NCBI GenBank assembly: GCA_948847595.1 | Contig: CAQOGY010000002.1 | Span: 434,001 to 498,000 of the forward strand | Reading direction: 5' to 3' | Source: an uncultured Bacteroides sp. | GTDB lineage: Bacteria > Bacteroidota > Bacteroidia > Bacteroidales > Bacteroidaceae | Length of the DNA stretch: 64,000 bases | Shown here: one piece after another, positions 34,833 through 43,338 of the stretch | Layout of the letters: each line of letters opens with the position of its first letter | Numbering within the stretch: position 1 is the first letter of the stretch | Program-made: the position numbers and the translations under genes | Notes under the pieces: generated by a model | Databases searched by the model: none | What the model was told of the DNA's origin: nothing | The model's input: the letters and a program-made list of their open reading frames with translations, nothing else

Positions 34833-37451
34833 GTGAACGAGGAAGAAATCGTGCTTACCCCCATGATGAAACAGTTTCTGGATTTGAAAGCCAAACATCC
34901 GGATGCAGTGATGCTGTTTCGTTGCGGTGACTTTTATGAAACATATTCTACCGATGCCATTGTTGCATCCGAAATCTTAGGAATCACACTGACAAAACGC
35001 GCCAATGGAAAAGGAAAGACTATCGAGATGGCAGGATTTCCCCATCATGCGCTTGATACATATCTTCCGAAACTGATTCGTGCCGGAAAGCGTGTAGCTA
35101 TCTGTGACCAGCTGGAAGACCCGAAACTGACGAAGAAACTGGTGAAAAGAGGTATTACCGAGTTGGTTACCCCCGGTGTATCTATCAATGATAACGTTCT
35201 GAATTATAAGGAGAATAACTTCCTGGCTGCCGTCCATTTCGGAAAGGCTTCCTGTGGAGTTGCCTTTCTTGATATATCTACCGGTGAGTTCCTCACCGCC
35301 GAAGGTCCCTTTGACTATGTAGACAAATTGCTGAATAACTTCGGACCGAAAGAGATTCTTTTCGAACGGGGCAAACGCCTGATGTTTGAAGGTAACTTCG
35401 GCAGCAAGTTCTTCACATTCGAACTGGACGACTGGGTATTTACCGAATCCACTGCCCGTGAGAAACTACTGAAACACTTTGAGACAAAGAATCTGAAAGG
35501 ATTCGGGGTAGAGCACCTGAAGAATGGTATCATTGCTTCCGGTGCTATCCTGCAATACCTGACGATGACACAGCATACGCAGATCGGTCACATTACTTCC
35601 CTTGCCCGTATCGAGGAGGATAAGTATGTGCGTCTGGATAAGTTTACAGTTCGCAGCCTGGAGCTGATCGGCAGCATGAATGACGGCGGCAGCAGTTTGC
35701 TGAACGTGATCGACCGTACCATCAGTCCGATGGGAGCCCGCCTGCTGAAACGCTGGATGGTTTTCCCGTTGAAAGATGAGAAGCCGATCAACGACCGACT
35801 GAATGTGGTGGAATACTTCTTCCGCCAGCCGGATTTTAAAGAGCTGATCGAGGAGCAGTTGCATCTGATAGGAGACTTGGAACGTATCATTTCCAAAGTA
35901 GCCGTAGGACGTGTGTCGCCACGTGAGGTGGTACAGTTGAAGGTTGCCTTGCAGGCCATTGAACCGATCAAGCAGGCTTGTCTTGAAGCGGATAACGCAA
36001 GTTTGAACCGGATAGGTGAACAGCTGAATCTTTGTATTTCTATTCGCGACCGGATTGCCAAAGAAATCAATAATGACCCTCCTTTATTGATCAACAAAGG
36101 GGGCGTGATTAAAGATGGTGTGAATGAGGAACTGGACGAATTACGCCGTATTTCATACTCCGGCAAAGACTATCTGTTGCAGATACAGCAGCGTGAAAGT
36201 GAGCAGACAGGCATTCCGAGTCTGAAGGTAGCTTACAATAATGTATTCGGTTATTATATTGAAGTCCGCAATATACATAAGGATAAAGTTCCGCAGGAAT
36301 GGATTCGCAAGCAGACACTGGTCAATGCGGAACGTTATATTACGCAGGAACTGAAGGTTTACGAAGAAAAGATTCTGGGAGCCGAAGATAAGATTCTCGT
36401 GTTGGAGACTCAGTTATATACCGATTTGGTGCAGGCATTGACGGAGTTTATTCCGCAGATACAGATTAATGCGAATCAGATTGCCCGTCTGGACTGTCTA
36501 TTGTCTTTCGCTAATGTGGCGCGTGAGAATAATTATATCCGTCCGGTTATTGAGGACAATGATGTACTGGATATCCGTCAGGGACGTCACCCTGTGATTG
36601 AAAAGCAGCTTCCGATTGGTGAGAAGTATATTGCCAATGACGTGATGCTGGACAGCGCGTCACAGCAGATTATCATCATCACCGGTCCCAACATGGCCGG
36701 TAAGTCCGCGCTCTTGCGTCAGACGGCACTGATTACGCTGTTGGCGCAAATCGGTTCGTTTGTTCCTGCGGAGAGTGCCCATATCGGTCTGGTGGATAAG
36801 ATTTTCACCCGTGTAGGTGCCAGCGATAATATCTCGGTGGGCGAATCTACTTTTATGGTGGAAATGAATGAGGCTGCGGATATTCTGAATAATGTCTCTT
36901 CCAGAAGTCTGGTGTTATTTGATGAGTTGGGACGTGGTACGTCTACCTATGACGGTATTTCCATTGCCTGGGCAATCGTCGAGTATATCCACGAACATCC
37001 GAAAGCGAAAGCCCGTACACTGTTTGCTACGCATTACCATGAGCTGAACGAGATGGAGAAATCCTTCAAACGTATCAAGAACTATAACGTGTCTGTGAAG
37101 GAAGTGGACAATAAAGTGATTTTCCTCCGTAAGCTGGAGCGTGGGGGAAGCGAACACTCCTTCGGTATTCATGTAGCAAAGATGGCAGGTATGCCGAAGA
37201 GTATTGTGAAGCGTGCAAATACTATATTGAAGCAACTGGAATCGGACAACCGCCAGCAAGGTATTTCCGGCAAACCATTGACGGAAGTCAGTGAAAACAG
37301 AAGCGGTATGCAGCTCAGCTTCTTCCAGTTGGACGACCCGATCCTTTGCCAGATTCGGGATGAGATACTGAATCTGGATGTGAATAACCTTACTCCGATT
37401 GAGGCGTTGAATAAGCTGAACGATATAAAGAAGATAGTCAGAGGCAAATAA
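34833..37451 (+). CDS. mutS: DNA mismatch repair ATPase MutS
   Basis: Recognises mismatched bases and small loops in DNA and starts repair together with MutL. 872 residues, the normal MutS1 length. The N-terminal mismatch-binding domain has the Phe-x-Glu motif region 'LFRCGDFYETYSTDA' (about 30-40). The C-terminal ABC ATPase has Walker A 'GPNMAGKSALLRQ' (about 617), the signature 'STFMVEMNEAA', Walker B 'LVLFDELGRGTS', and 'FATHYHEL'. Translation starts at GTG with a good Shine-Dalgarno site. The gene is monocistronic, with its own promoter, and is followed by a terminator hairpin at 37484. Nothing suggests inactivation. Confidence 0.98.
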   Translation: MNEEEIVLTPMMKQFLDLKAKHPDAVMLFRCGDFYETYSTDAIVASEILGITLTKRANGKGKTIEMAGFPHHALDTYLPKLIRAGKRVAICDQLEDPKLTKKLVKRGITELVTPGVSINDNVLNYKENNFLAAVHFGKASCGVAFLDISTGEFLTAEGPFDYVDKLLNNFGPKEILFERGKRLMFEGNFGSKFFTFELDDWVFTESTAREKLLKHFETKNLKGFGVEHLKNGIIASGAILQYLTMTQHTQIGHITSLARIEEDKYVRLDKFTVRSLELIGSMNDGGSSLLNVIDRTISPMGARLLKRWMVFPLKDEKPINDRLNVVEYFFRQPDFKELIEEQLHLIGDLERIISKVAVGRVSPREVVQLKVALQAIEPIKQACLEADNASLNRIGEQLNLCISIRDRIAKEINNDPPLLINKGGVIKDGVNEELDELRRISYSGKDYLLQIQQRESEQTGIPSLKVAYNNVFGYYIEVRNIHKDKVPQEWIRKQTLVNAERYITQELKVYEEKILGAEDKILVLETQLYTDLVQALTEFIPQIQINANQIARLDCLLSFANVARENNYIRPVIEDNDVLDIRQGRHPVIEKQLPIGEKYIANDVMLDSASQQIIIITGPNMAGKSALLRQTALITLLAQIGSFVPAESAHIGLVDKIFTRVGASDNISVGESTFMVEMNEAADILNNVSSRSLVLFDELGRGTSTYDGISIAWAIVEYIHEHPKAKARTLFATHYHELNEMEKSFKRIKNYNVSVKEVDNKVIFLRKLERGGSEHSFGIHVAKMAGMPKSIVKRANTILKQLESDNRQQGISGKPLTEVSENRSGMQLSFFQLDDPILCQIRDEILNLDVNNLTPIEALNKLNDIKKIVRGK

Positions 37452-37479
37452 AAACTGATATAACTTATGTGGGGCTGAC

Positions 37480-37520
37480 TAAAAAGTCTATAGTATCTCC
37501 AACGAAGATACTATAGACTT
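37480..37520. terminator. Terminator between convergent mutS and the MACPF gene
   Basis: A perfect 15-bp stem, AAGTCTATAGTATCT (37484-37498) with its complement (37506-37520), and a 7-nt loop. The A-run on the left side gives a U-run for transcripts coming from the minus-strand gene. It probably works in both directions. Confidence 0.85.
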
Positions 37521-37573
37521 CTTATGTTGTAAGTTATAGGGTTACTTGCCGTGCCAATGGTATGGCCTTATGC

Positions 37574-38986
37574 TTATACCTTCTTTGTATAGAAAGAGAG
37601 GCCGGTTGGCTTCCATGTGCCTTTGTTTCCGTAGGTATCCTTTTCTTCCGTGGTATAGGCAAAGTTTTTTCCGTCTGATATTTCGTAGATACAGTTTAAG
37701 TCATCGCTCTTCTTTTCATAGACATACCCTATGATTGTTCCGTCTCCGTTCGGTGCCGGTTCTAATGTCAAACGGTGATTCTTTCCGTCGGAAGACAGGT
37801 AAAGCGGTACTGTACCCGGTTCGTGTCTGACAAATACGCTTCCTATCACACCTTGACAGATATCGGCCTTTGCGGTTAACTCCTTATAAGAGGTATAGTA
37901 GCGGTGATAGTGCCCGTCACTTGCCTGAAAGATGGGAGCCGTTTGTTGTAAGGACAGTTGGTGCCTTTTGATATGGGCTATTACCGCTTCTTTTATTTGC
38001 TGTTTCTTTATGGGGTCGGCTATTACCTCATAGATGGGGATAAGGTCTTCACCGGTCAGAGTAGTTAAGGCGCGATTCTTTTCATTGGCAGATTGTATCC
38101 AGGGGCTGATATCCATCGGATCGCCTGTCAGCTGATCAAAGACTTTGTAATCAGCTCCTTGCAATGACACTACAATTGTTCCCCCATAGTTCTTTTTTAC
38201 TGTTTCTTCGGGATAAGTGATGGAAACATTGGGATGCTTAATAATGCTGCTCTGATGTGCGCCCATCCCTGTATTTGCAGTTCTCAATAAGTTCTCTTCA
38301 TCATCCGCTACGATGCTGCGATAGAGGGTTTTGCTTATATAACCTAAATGAGTGTTCACCAATATATGAGTACCAAATAGCTCTATGATTGTTTCAGGTG
38401 ACGCATTTTCCAGCTCTTGCCGGAAATCATCGGTCAGCCAATTGGACCAATCCGCATTCAGGGTGAGTAATCTTTGAATCACTCCGTTAGCTCCTGAACT
38501 ACCAAATGCAAATGTGTATTGGGATGAATAATCATAAGGTTTCTGAAAATATTTATGACCGGTAATGGTAGCGGTGAACAGCAAATCATCTTTGTTTTCT
38601 GCCGGCACCACAAATTTCTTATATTCTGTGATTGACCGAAGAAACTCTTTCATATCACGACCAATGAAGCTGTCTCCTACCCCGCTCGAACCTACCAGAT
38701 TGCTAATCTTTTCATTATCTATCTTACTCAGATCGAGCACTGGTTCTTTTACCGAATTATTGTCTATGTAGCTGCCCATAATATCATATCCGGCACCCAG
38801 AAAAGGCTGTGTAAGTGACATGGAGGCTTCAGGCCAGCTATTACCTTGTGGTACGGCAGGGCTTATGTAACTGTCATTCGTTTCCTCCGGAGGAGTGTAA
38901 GGTAATTCTTCTTTGTCACTGCAACTTGCGAATACGGATGTGACGAAAGGTACCCATAGTAGTTTGAATAGTGTTTTTGTGCTCAT
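37574..38986 (-). CDS. MACPF-domain lipoprotein, possible pore-forming antimicrobial toxin
   Basis: A 470-residue lipoprotein (lipobox VFASC, Cys22). Residues about 60-330 look like a membrane-attack-complex/perforin domain: the family signature (Gly-Thr-His, six residues, Gly) is present as 'ELFGTHILVNTHLGY' at about 205-218, and the region before it has the expected long amphipathic stretches. The C-terminal ~120 residues are beta-rich. MACPF lipoproteins or secreted proteins of Bacteroidales include the BSAP toxins, which kill sensitive strains of the same or related species; other MACPF proteins in the order have no known activity. The gene lies 67 nt downstream of the CAT-like gene with a weak -7-like box (TACCTTTA, minus strand, 39008-39015). 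Function as a toxin is inference. Confidence 0.8.
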   Translation of the reverse strand: MSTKTLFKLLWVPFVTSVFASCSDKEELPYTPPEETNDSYISPAVPQGNSWPEASMSLTQPFLGAGYDIMGSYIDNNSVKEPVLDLSKIDNEKISNLVGSSGVGDSFIGRDMKEFLRSITEYKKFVVPAENKDDLLFTATITGHKYFQKPYDYSSQYTFAFGSSGANGVIQRLLTLNADWSNWLTDDFRQELENASPETIIELFGTHILVNTHLGYISKTLYRSIVADDEENLLRTANTGMGAHQSSIIKHPNVSITYPEETVKKNYGGTIVVSLQGADYKVFDQLTGDPMDISPWIQSANEKNRALTTLTGEDLIPIYEVIADPIKKQQIKEAVIAHIKRHQLSLQQTAPIFQASDGHYHRYYTSYKELTAKADICQGVIGSVFVRHEPGTVPLYLSSDGKNHRLTLEPAPNGDGTIIGYVYEKKSDDLNCIYEISDGKNFAYTTEEKDTYGNKGTWKPTGLSFYTKKV

Positions 38987-39053
38987 ATTTTTATCATTTA
39001 GTCGCGCTAAAGGTAGATAAAAGGAATGAGAAAATACGATTTGAACAGCACTA

Positions 39054-39698
39054 TTATTTCAGAAACTCTTCTACCTTCTTATAAAACAAGGAAAGATGAT
39101 GCCCGTCAATAAATCCGTGATGAATCGTCATCGCGATAGGCATCACCAGTTTGCCTTCCCTTATGATGGCTTTTCCGGCATTCAGCAACGGGTAGTTATT
39201 GCCGCTTCTCTTCTCCTGTGTACCGGTGATGGAAGTAAAATACAGGTCGGGAGTCGCACTTAACAGAATCAGTCCGTAATCTCCGTCGGCTACTTCTCCG
39301 TTTTCTGCTGCATACGGATCACCGTCTTCGGGGATGGCGTCGATAATTAGCCTTGCTTCCTGATAGAAAGTGTCGAAATCGTTGTGGTAAGGGAAACGGG
39401 TGGTGAAGAACTTGCCGTTCTCTTTTATCTTGATGGGAGACAGCATATCTATGGTGTCATAGAGCACTACACGTCCGTCCGGATCGATGCGGTAACGAAA
39501 CTCCGGTATTTCGTTGGCTGCACGCAGCACAGCATAAAGATAATGGAGAAAGAAAGACTGTCCGGCCGCTTTGGCACGTTGCCTGGCTCCTCCGCACTCT
39601 ACTTCGGAGGTAATGGATAATTGGGGATTCTGGAAGTGGCGGAAGAAGTTGAAATTCTCCTTCCGCTCCCAGTTTTCTATATCTATGATTTGTTTCAT
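39054..39698 (-). CDS. Type A chloramphenicol acetyltransferase-like protein
   Basis: A 214-residue cytoplasmic acyltransferase of the trimeric CAT fold. The catalytic motif HHxxxDG is present as 'IHHGFIDGHHLSLF' near residue 190-203, and the N-terminal 'WERKENFNFF' matches the CAT start. Chromosomal CAT-like proteins of Bacteroides are not always resistance genes; the natural acceptor is unknown. Its start codon overlaps the lgt stop by 4 nt (ATGA type), so its translation is coupled to lgt. This suggests a stable housekeeping context rather than recent transfer. Confidence 0.88.
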   Translation of the reverse strand: MKQIIDIENWERKENFNFFRHFQNPQLSITSEVECGGARQRAKAAGQSFFLHYLYAVLRAANEIPEFRYRIDPDGRVVLYDTIDMLSPIKIKENGKFFTTRFPYHNDFDTFYQEARLIIDAIPEDGDPYAAENGEVADGDYGLILLSATPDLYFTSITGTQEKRSGNNYPLLNAGKAIIREGKLVMPIAMTIHHGFIDGHHLSLFYKKVEEFLK

Positions 39699-40540
39699 TT
39701 CTTTGCTACCTTCTTCCGGTCATAGAAGAACATGAAGTAGAAACCGATGATGATGAAAGGAACGCTCAGCCATTGTCCCATGTTGAACATCATGTTGTCT
39801 TCGAATGCTTCCTGGTTCTGCTTCACAAATTCGATAAAGAAACGGAAGGTAAAGATATAAGCCAGACAGAGTCCGAAGAAGAATCCGCGATGCAGTTTCT
39901 TGCTGTAATTCTTATAAAGATAGATCATGATGAAGAACAGGATCAGATAAGCTATCGCTTCATAGAGCTGTCCCGGATGACGGGGAAGCATATCTACCCG
40001 TTCGAATACGAATGCCCAGGGTACATCGGTCGGGTTACCGATAATTTCGGAGTTCATCAGATTCGCCAGACGGATGAAGCAGGCGGTGATCGGAGTAGCG
40101 ACGGCAATCATGTCCACCACATCCATATAATGAAGTTTCGTCTTGCGGCAATACAGCCAAAGGGCGATCATCAATCCGAGCGTACCTCCGTGACTGGCAA
40201 GTCCTTCATAACCGGTGAATTTCCATCCGCCGCCTGCCAGGAACTTGATCGGCAGAAGCATTTCCACAAATCCCTTTCCGCTGGTCAGGTACTGTCCCGG
40301 ATCGTAGAACAGGCAGTGCCCCAGACGTGCTCCAATCAGAATACCGAAGAAACAATAAAAGAAGAGGGGGTCGAATTTCTTCTCGTCTATTTTTTTGTCG
40401 CGAAACTGGTAATGGACAATGATGTAAGCAAAGAAGATTCCTACTGCCCATAATAATCCGTAGTAACGGATAGAAATGCCGAACAGGTTGAATAGTTCGG
40501 GATTCGGATTCCAGTTGATTGATAATAAAAGGGTATTCAT
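39695..40540 (-). CDS. lgt: Prolipoprotein diacylglyceryl transferase
   Basis: Inner-membrane enzyme that moves a diacylglycerol from phosphatidylglycerol to the lipobox Cys of prolipoproteins, the first step for the many lipoproteins encoded in this window. 281 residues with seven hydrophobic segments. Family signatures: 'GARLGHCLFYDPGQYL' and 'RHPGQLYEAIAYL', the latter containing a conserved Gly-Gln-x-Tyr-Glu; 'SHGGTLG' is also present. It overlaps the CAT-like gene by 4 nt and follows the ketopantoate reductase gene by 26 nt, in a four-gene leftward operon starting with ychF. Confidence 0.97.
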   Translation of the reverse strand: MNTLLLSINWNPNPELFNLFGISIRYYGLLWAVGIFFAYIIVHYQFRDKKIDEKKFDPLFFYCFFGILIGARLGHCLFYDPGQYLTSGKGFVEMLLPIKFLAGGGWKFTGYEGLASHGGTLGLMIALWLYCRKTKLHYMDVVDMIAVATPITACFIRLANLMNSEIIGNPTDVPWAFVFERVDMLPRHPGQLYEAIAYLILFFIMIYLYKNYSKKLHRGFFFGLCLAYIFTFRFFIEFVKQNQEAFEDNMMFNMGQWLSVPFIIIGFYFMFFYDRKKVAKK

Positions 40541-40566
40541 GTTGGATAACGGTTTACGGTTTGTAA

Positions 40567-41478
40567 TTAGTGTTTTGTGAATTTTTCGGCAACCATCCGG
40601 TAAGTTGGTATGTCGATACCTTGCTCCTCGGCTGCTGCAATCATGTCAAACAGCAAACCTTGTATTTCCGATTCATGTCCCCGTGCCAAGTCCTTTTGCA
40701 TGGATGCGGTACTGTCGGGATCGAGTTTATCAATGACTTTCAAATTGTAGCTGACGGGGTCTTCGGGAAATTCCACTCCCAACTTACGTCCCAGTGCGGC
40801 ACTCTCAGTAGAAAGGCCGATGAACGTATCACGTACTTTCCCCGGCTTCTGAACTTCACCCATCGGTACATCATAGTAAGCACCAGTGACCGCCATTGCC
40901 GAGATGAACGACCATTTGACGAATGTATCCCGATTGATGTCCAGAGAAATCTCAGCTTTGATTCCACTTTCCTGAAGGTCTTTCTGAATAGCTTCCAAGA
41001 TGGCGGGAGTCACCTGTGTCCCTTTGTGGGCACCATACACCAGACGGAAGATTTTCCCCATCTGGGTGATCTCTCCCGTGCCGGAAACAAAGCCTACGAT
41101 GTAGATGCAACCATCGAGCACCGTTACACCCGGAACGAGACGCTGAATGCGTGGTCCTGTCCCGTAAACATTCAGGATAGGGATGACAACTGTCTTCTCA
41201 TGCGATGCCCTTTTGATGAGTTCGGTAATCGAATCGACGGAATATCCTTTCACGCAGACGAAGATCACATCCGCTTTTCCTTTGAACTCTTCGGCCGTCG
41301 TAGCCTTAATCTGAAGCGTATGTTCACCCTTCAGATCCGATTTCAATTTCAGACCATTGGTTTGTATTGACTGCAAATGAGCTCCACGGGCAATACAAGT
41401 TACATCTTTTCCTGCAAGCGAGAGAAAGCCTGCTATACTGCCGCCTACTCCACCGGTTCCTGCTATGAGATATTTCAT
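40567..41478 (-). CDS. 2-dehydropantoate 2-reductase (ketopantoate reductase family)
   Basis: A 303-residue NADP-dependent reductase; in pantothenate synthesis it reduces ketopantoate to pantoate. The N-terminal Rossmann motif is 'GTGGVGGSIAGFL' (about 7-19). The middle has 'VIFVCVKGYSVDSI', the family's 'KxxD' neighbourhood, and the C-terminal helical ApbA_C domain contains a catalytic Lys in 'DTFVKWSFISAMAVTG' and 'DPDSTASMQKDLARGHESEI', here given in parts. PanE-like paralogs with other substrates exist, so I leave the symbol blank. It is the second gene of the ychF operon, 50 nt after ychF. Confidence 0.9.
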   Translation of the reverse strand: MKYLIAGTGGVGGSIAGFLSLAGKDVTCIARGAHLQSIQTNGLKLKSDLKGEHTLQIKATTAEEFKGKADVIFVCVKGYSVDSITELIKRASHEKTVVIPILNVYGTGPRIQRLVPGVTVLDGCIYIVGFVSGTGEITQMGKIFRLVYGAHKGTQVTPAILEAIQKDLQESGIKAEISLDINRDTFVKWSFISAMAVTGAYYDVPMGEVQKPGKVRDTFIGLSTESAALGRKLGVEFPEDPVSYNLKVIDKLDPDSTASMQKDLARGHESEIQGLLFDMIAAAEEQGIDIPTYRMVAEKFTKH

Positions 41479-41528
41479 GTCATTGATGCTTATGTGATAA
41501 TTAATAAGTCGTTAGTGATTACCGATAA

Positions 41529-42632
41529 TCACACATTGAAGCGGAAGTGCATGATGTCGCCGTCCTGCACCACATATTCTTTTCCTTCCACACCGAGTTT
41601 TCCGGCTTCCTTGACAGCCGCTTCGGAGCCGTACTGGATATAATCATCGTATTTGATTACTTCCGCACGGATAAATCCTTTCTCAAAATCGGTATGGATG
41701 ACGCCTGCGCATTGCGGAGCTTTCCATCCTTTCTCGTAAGTCCATGCACGTACTTCTTGTACGCCGGCTGTGAAGTAGGTTTCGAGGTTCAGTAGTTTGT
41801 AAGCTGACTTGATAAGACGTGCGACGCCCGATTCTTCCAGCCCTACTTCGGCAAGGAACATCTGACGGTCTTCGTATGTTTCCAGTTCGGCGATGTCTGC
41901 TTCGGTCTTTGCAGCGACAATGAGTATTTGTGCATTTTCATCTTTCACGGCGTCGCGCACCATGTCTACGTATTTGTTGCCGTTTACCGCACTTGCTTCG
42001 TCTACGTTGCAGACGTACATCACGGGTTTGCTGGTCAACAGGAAGAGTTCGTGAGCAATCTTTTGTTCGTCTTTCGTTTCGAAAGTGACGGTGCGGGCGG
42101 ATTTGCCTTGTTCCAGTGCATCCTTGTATTGAACGAGTACGTCATAAGCCTGTTTTGCAGCCTTGTCACCACCGGTCTGAGCCTGTTTTTGTACTTTCTG
42201 GATGCGGCTTTCGATGGTTTCCAGGTCTTTCAGCTGAAGTTCGTAGTCGATGATCTCTTTGTCTCGGACGGGGTTTACGCTTCCGTCTACATGAGTCACG
42301 TTGTCATCGTCGAAGCAGCGGAGTACATGGATGATTGCGTCTGTTTCGCGGATATTGGCGAGGAATTTGTTTCCCAGCCCTTCGCCTTTGCTTGCACCTT
42401 TCACCAGTCCGGCGATGTCTACGATTTCTACAGTCGTGGGGACAATCCGTTGGGGATGTACCAGTTCTGCCAGTGCGTTCAGACGTTCGTCGGGAACGGT
42501 GATTACGCCTACATTCGGTTCGATTGTACAGAAGGGGAAGTTTGCCGCTTGCGCTTTTGCGTTTGACAAACAGTTGAAAAGTGTCGATTTACCTACGTTC
42601 GGAAGTCCGACAATACCACATTGCAATGCCAT
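41529..42632 (-). CDS. ychF: Redox-regulated P-loop ATPase YchF (OBG-type)
   Basis: A conserved 367-residue TRAFAC-class P-loop protein that binds ribosomes and hydrolyses ATP rather than GTP. P-loop 'GLPNVGKST' is at residues 8-16, switch region 'VDIAGLVKGASKGEGLGNKFL' is at about 71-91 (quoted here by its core IAGLVKGASKGEGLG), and the unusual nucleotide motif 'YVCNVDE' replaces NKxD. The C-terminal TGS domain has 'YFTAGVQEVRAWT' and ends 'DGDIMHFRFNV'. It is the first gene of the operon ychF, ketopantoate reductase, lgt, CAT-like. A -7 box lies at 42744. Confidence 0.97.
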   Translation of the reverse strand: MALQCGIVGLPNVGKSTLFNCLSNAKAQAANFPFCTIEPNVGVITVPDERLNALAELVHPQRIVPTTVEIVDIAGLVKGASKGEGLGNKFLANIRETDAIIHVLRCFDDDNVTHVDGSVNPVRDKEIIDYELQLKDLETIESRIQKVQKQAQTGGDKAAKQAYDVLVQYKDALEQGKSARTVTFETKDEQKIAHELFLLTSKPVMYVCNVDEASAVNGNKYVDMVRDAVKDENAQILIVAAKTEADIAELETYEDRQMFLAEVGLEESGVARLIKSAYKLLNLETYFTAGVQEVRAWTYEKGWKAPQCAGVIHTDFEKGFIRAEVIKYDDYIQYGSEAAVKEAGKLGVEGKEYVVQDGDIMHFRFNV

Positions 42633-42743
42633 ATTAATCTATTATTTCTTTTATTATCAATGAATCATATCATGTGAGCAGCGATTTGGCGCTAATCTCC
42701 CGATAAAAACAGTTTTGATTGCCAGCCTGCTCATTTTAGTTTG

Positions 42744-42751
42744 CAAAGATA
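42744..42751 (-). promoter_or_regulatory. Candidate -7 box for the ychF operon
   Basis: Minus-strand TATCTTTG fits TAnnTTTG, 112 nt upstream of the ychF ATG. The rest of 42633-42992 shows no gene. Confidence 0.5.
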
Positions 42752-42992
42752 ATCATTTTTTGAGCTAATGAGGGAAACTTGGTGCACTTTCTGTCTTTTT
42801 CTGATAATTGTGCTGGCTGGAAAAAGGTTTTGAGCAAATTGACAAAATGAATTTTTAGTCTCCTTAGAATTCGTTTTTCCTGCCCGACGGCGGGAGTGGG
42901 GGAAAATATGCGAATGAAAATCTGTATTTTGTTCATAAATAGGGTGGTATCTGAATCTTTACAATGCTAATAATTAGAAAGTAATGTCCATC

Positions 42993-43146
42993 TTGTCAAA
43001 TATGAAGGCTTGATGCGTTGGATAAGGCTGACTGATACGTTGGATATATATGACCAACACGTTGGATAAGGTTAGCTGACATGTCAGACATTAATGTTCT
43101 GCAGGTTGGGTATTAATGTTCTGCATGTTAAGTAGCGACCCTTTTG
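42993..43146. repeat. 22-nt-period degenerate array C
   Basis: Seven consecutive 22-nt units start at 42993, 43015, 43037, 43059, 43081, 43103 and 43125. Units two to four carry CGTTGGAT or a close variant (TGTCAGAC), and units four and five share TATTAATGTTCTGC-like ends. There is no insertion or deletion between units although their sequences differ a lot, so the period is better kept than the sequence. It lies between the MFS gene's 3' end and the ychF promoter. The remaining 43147-43338 holds nothing I recognise. Confidence 0.8.
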
Positions 43147-43338
43147 CATAATCTTCCAATATAATCGAAAGGATATGCAGATAGTCTGCATATTGATACA
43201 TTGTTTTATTGCTTTGAGAGCTGGCTGGCATTCTTCTGAAAATGTATCTGTCAGCAGAAACGTCAATATGCTTTCATACTGAAAGGCAGTTCCCTGTTTG
43301 CTTTGTTTATTGCGTTATTCGTTCTTATAGGAGTTACT

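Noticed and set aside
36077..36104. Near-perfect 28-nt palindrome centred on TTGATCAA inside mutS
   Set aside because: It codes for an ordinary in-frame stretch (PPLLINKGG) in the middle of an intact gene; a single palindrome here may be chance from codon choice.
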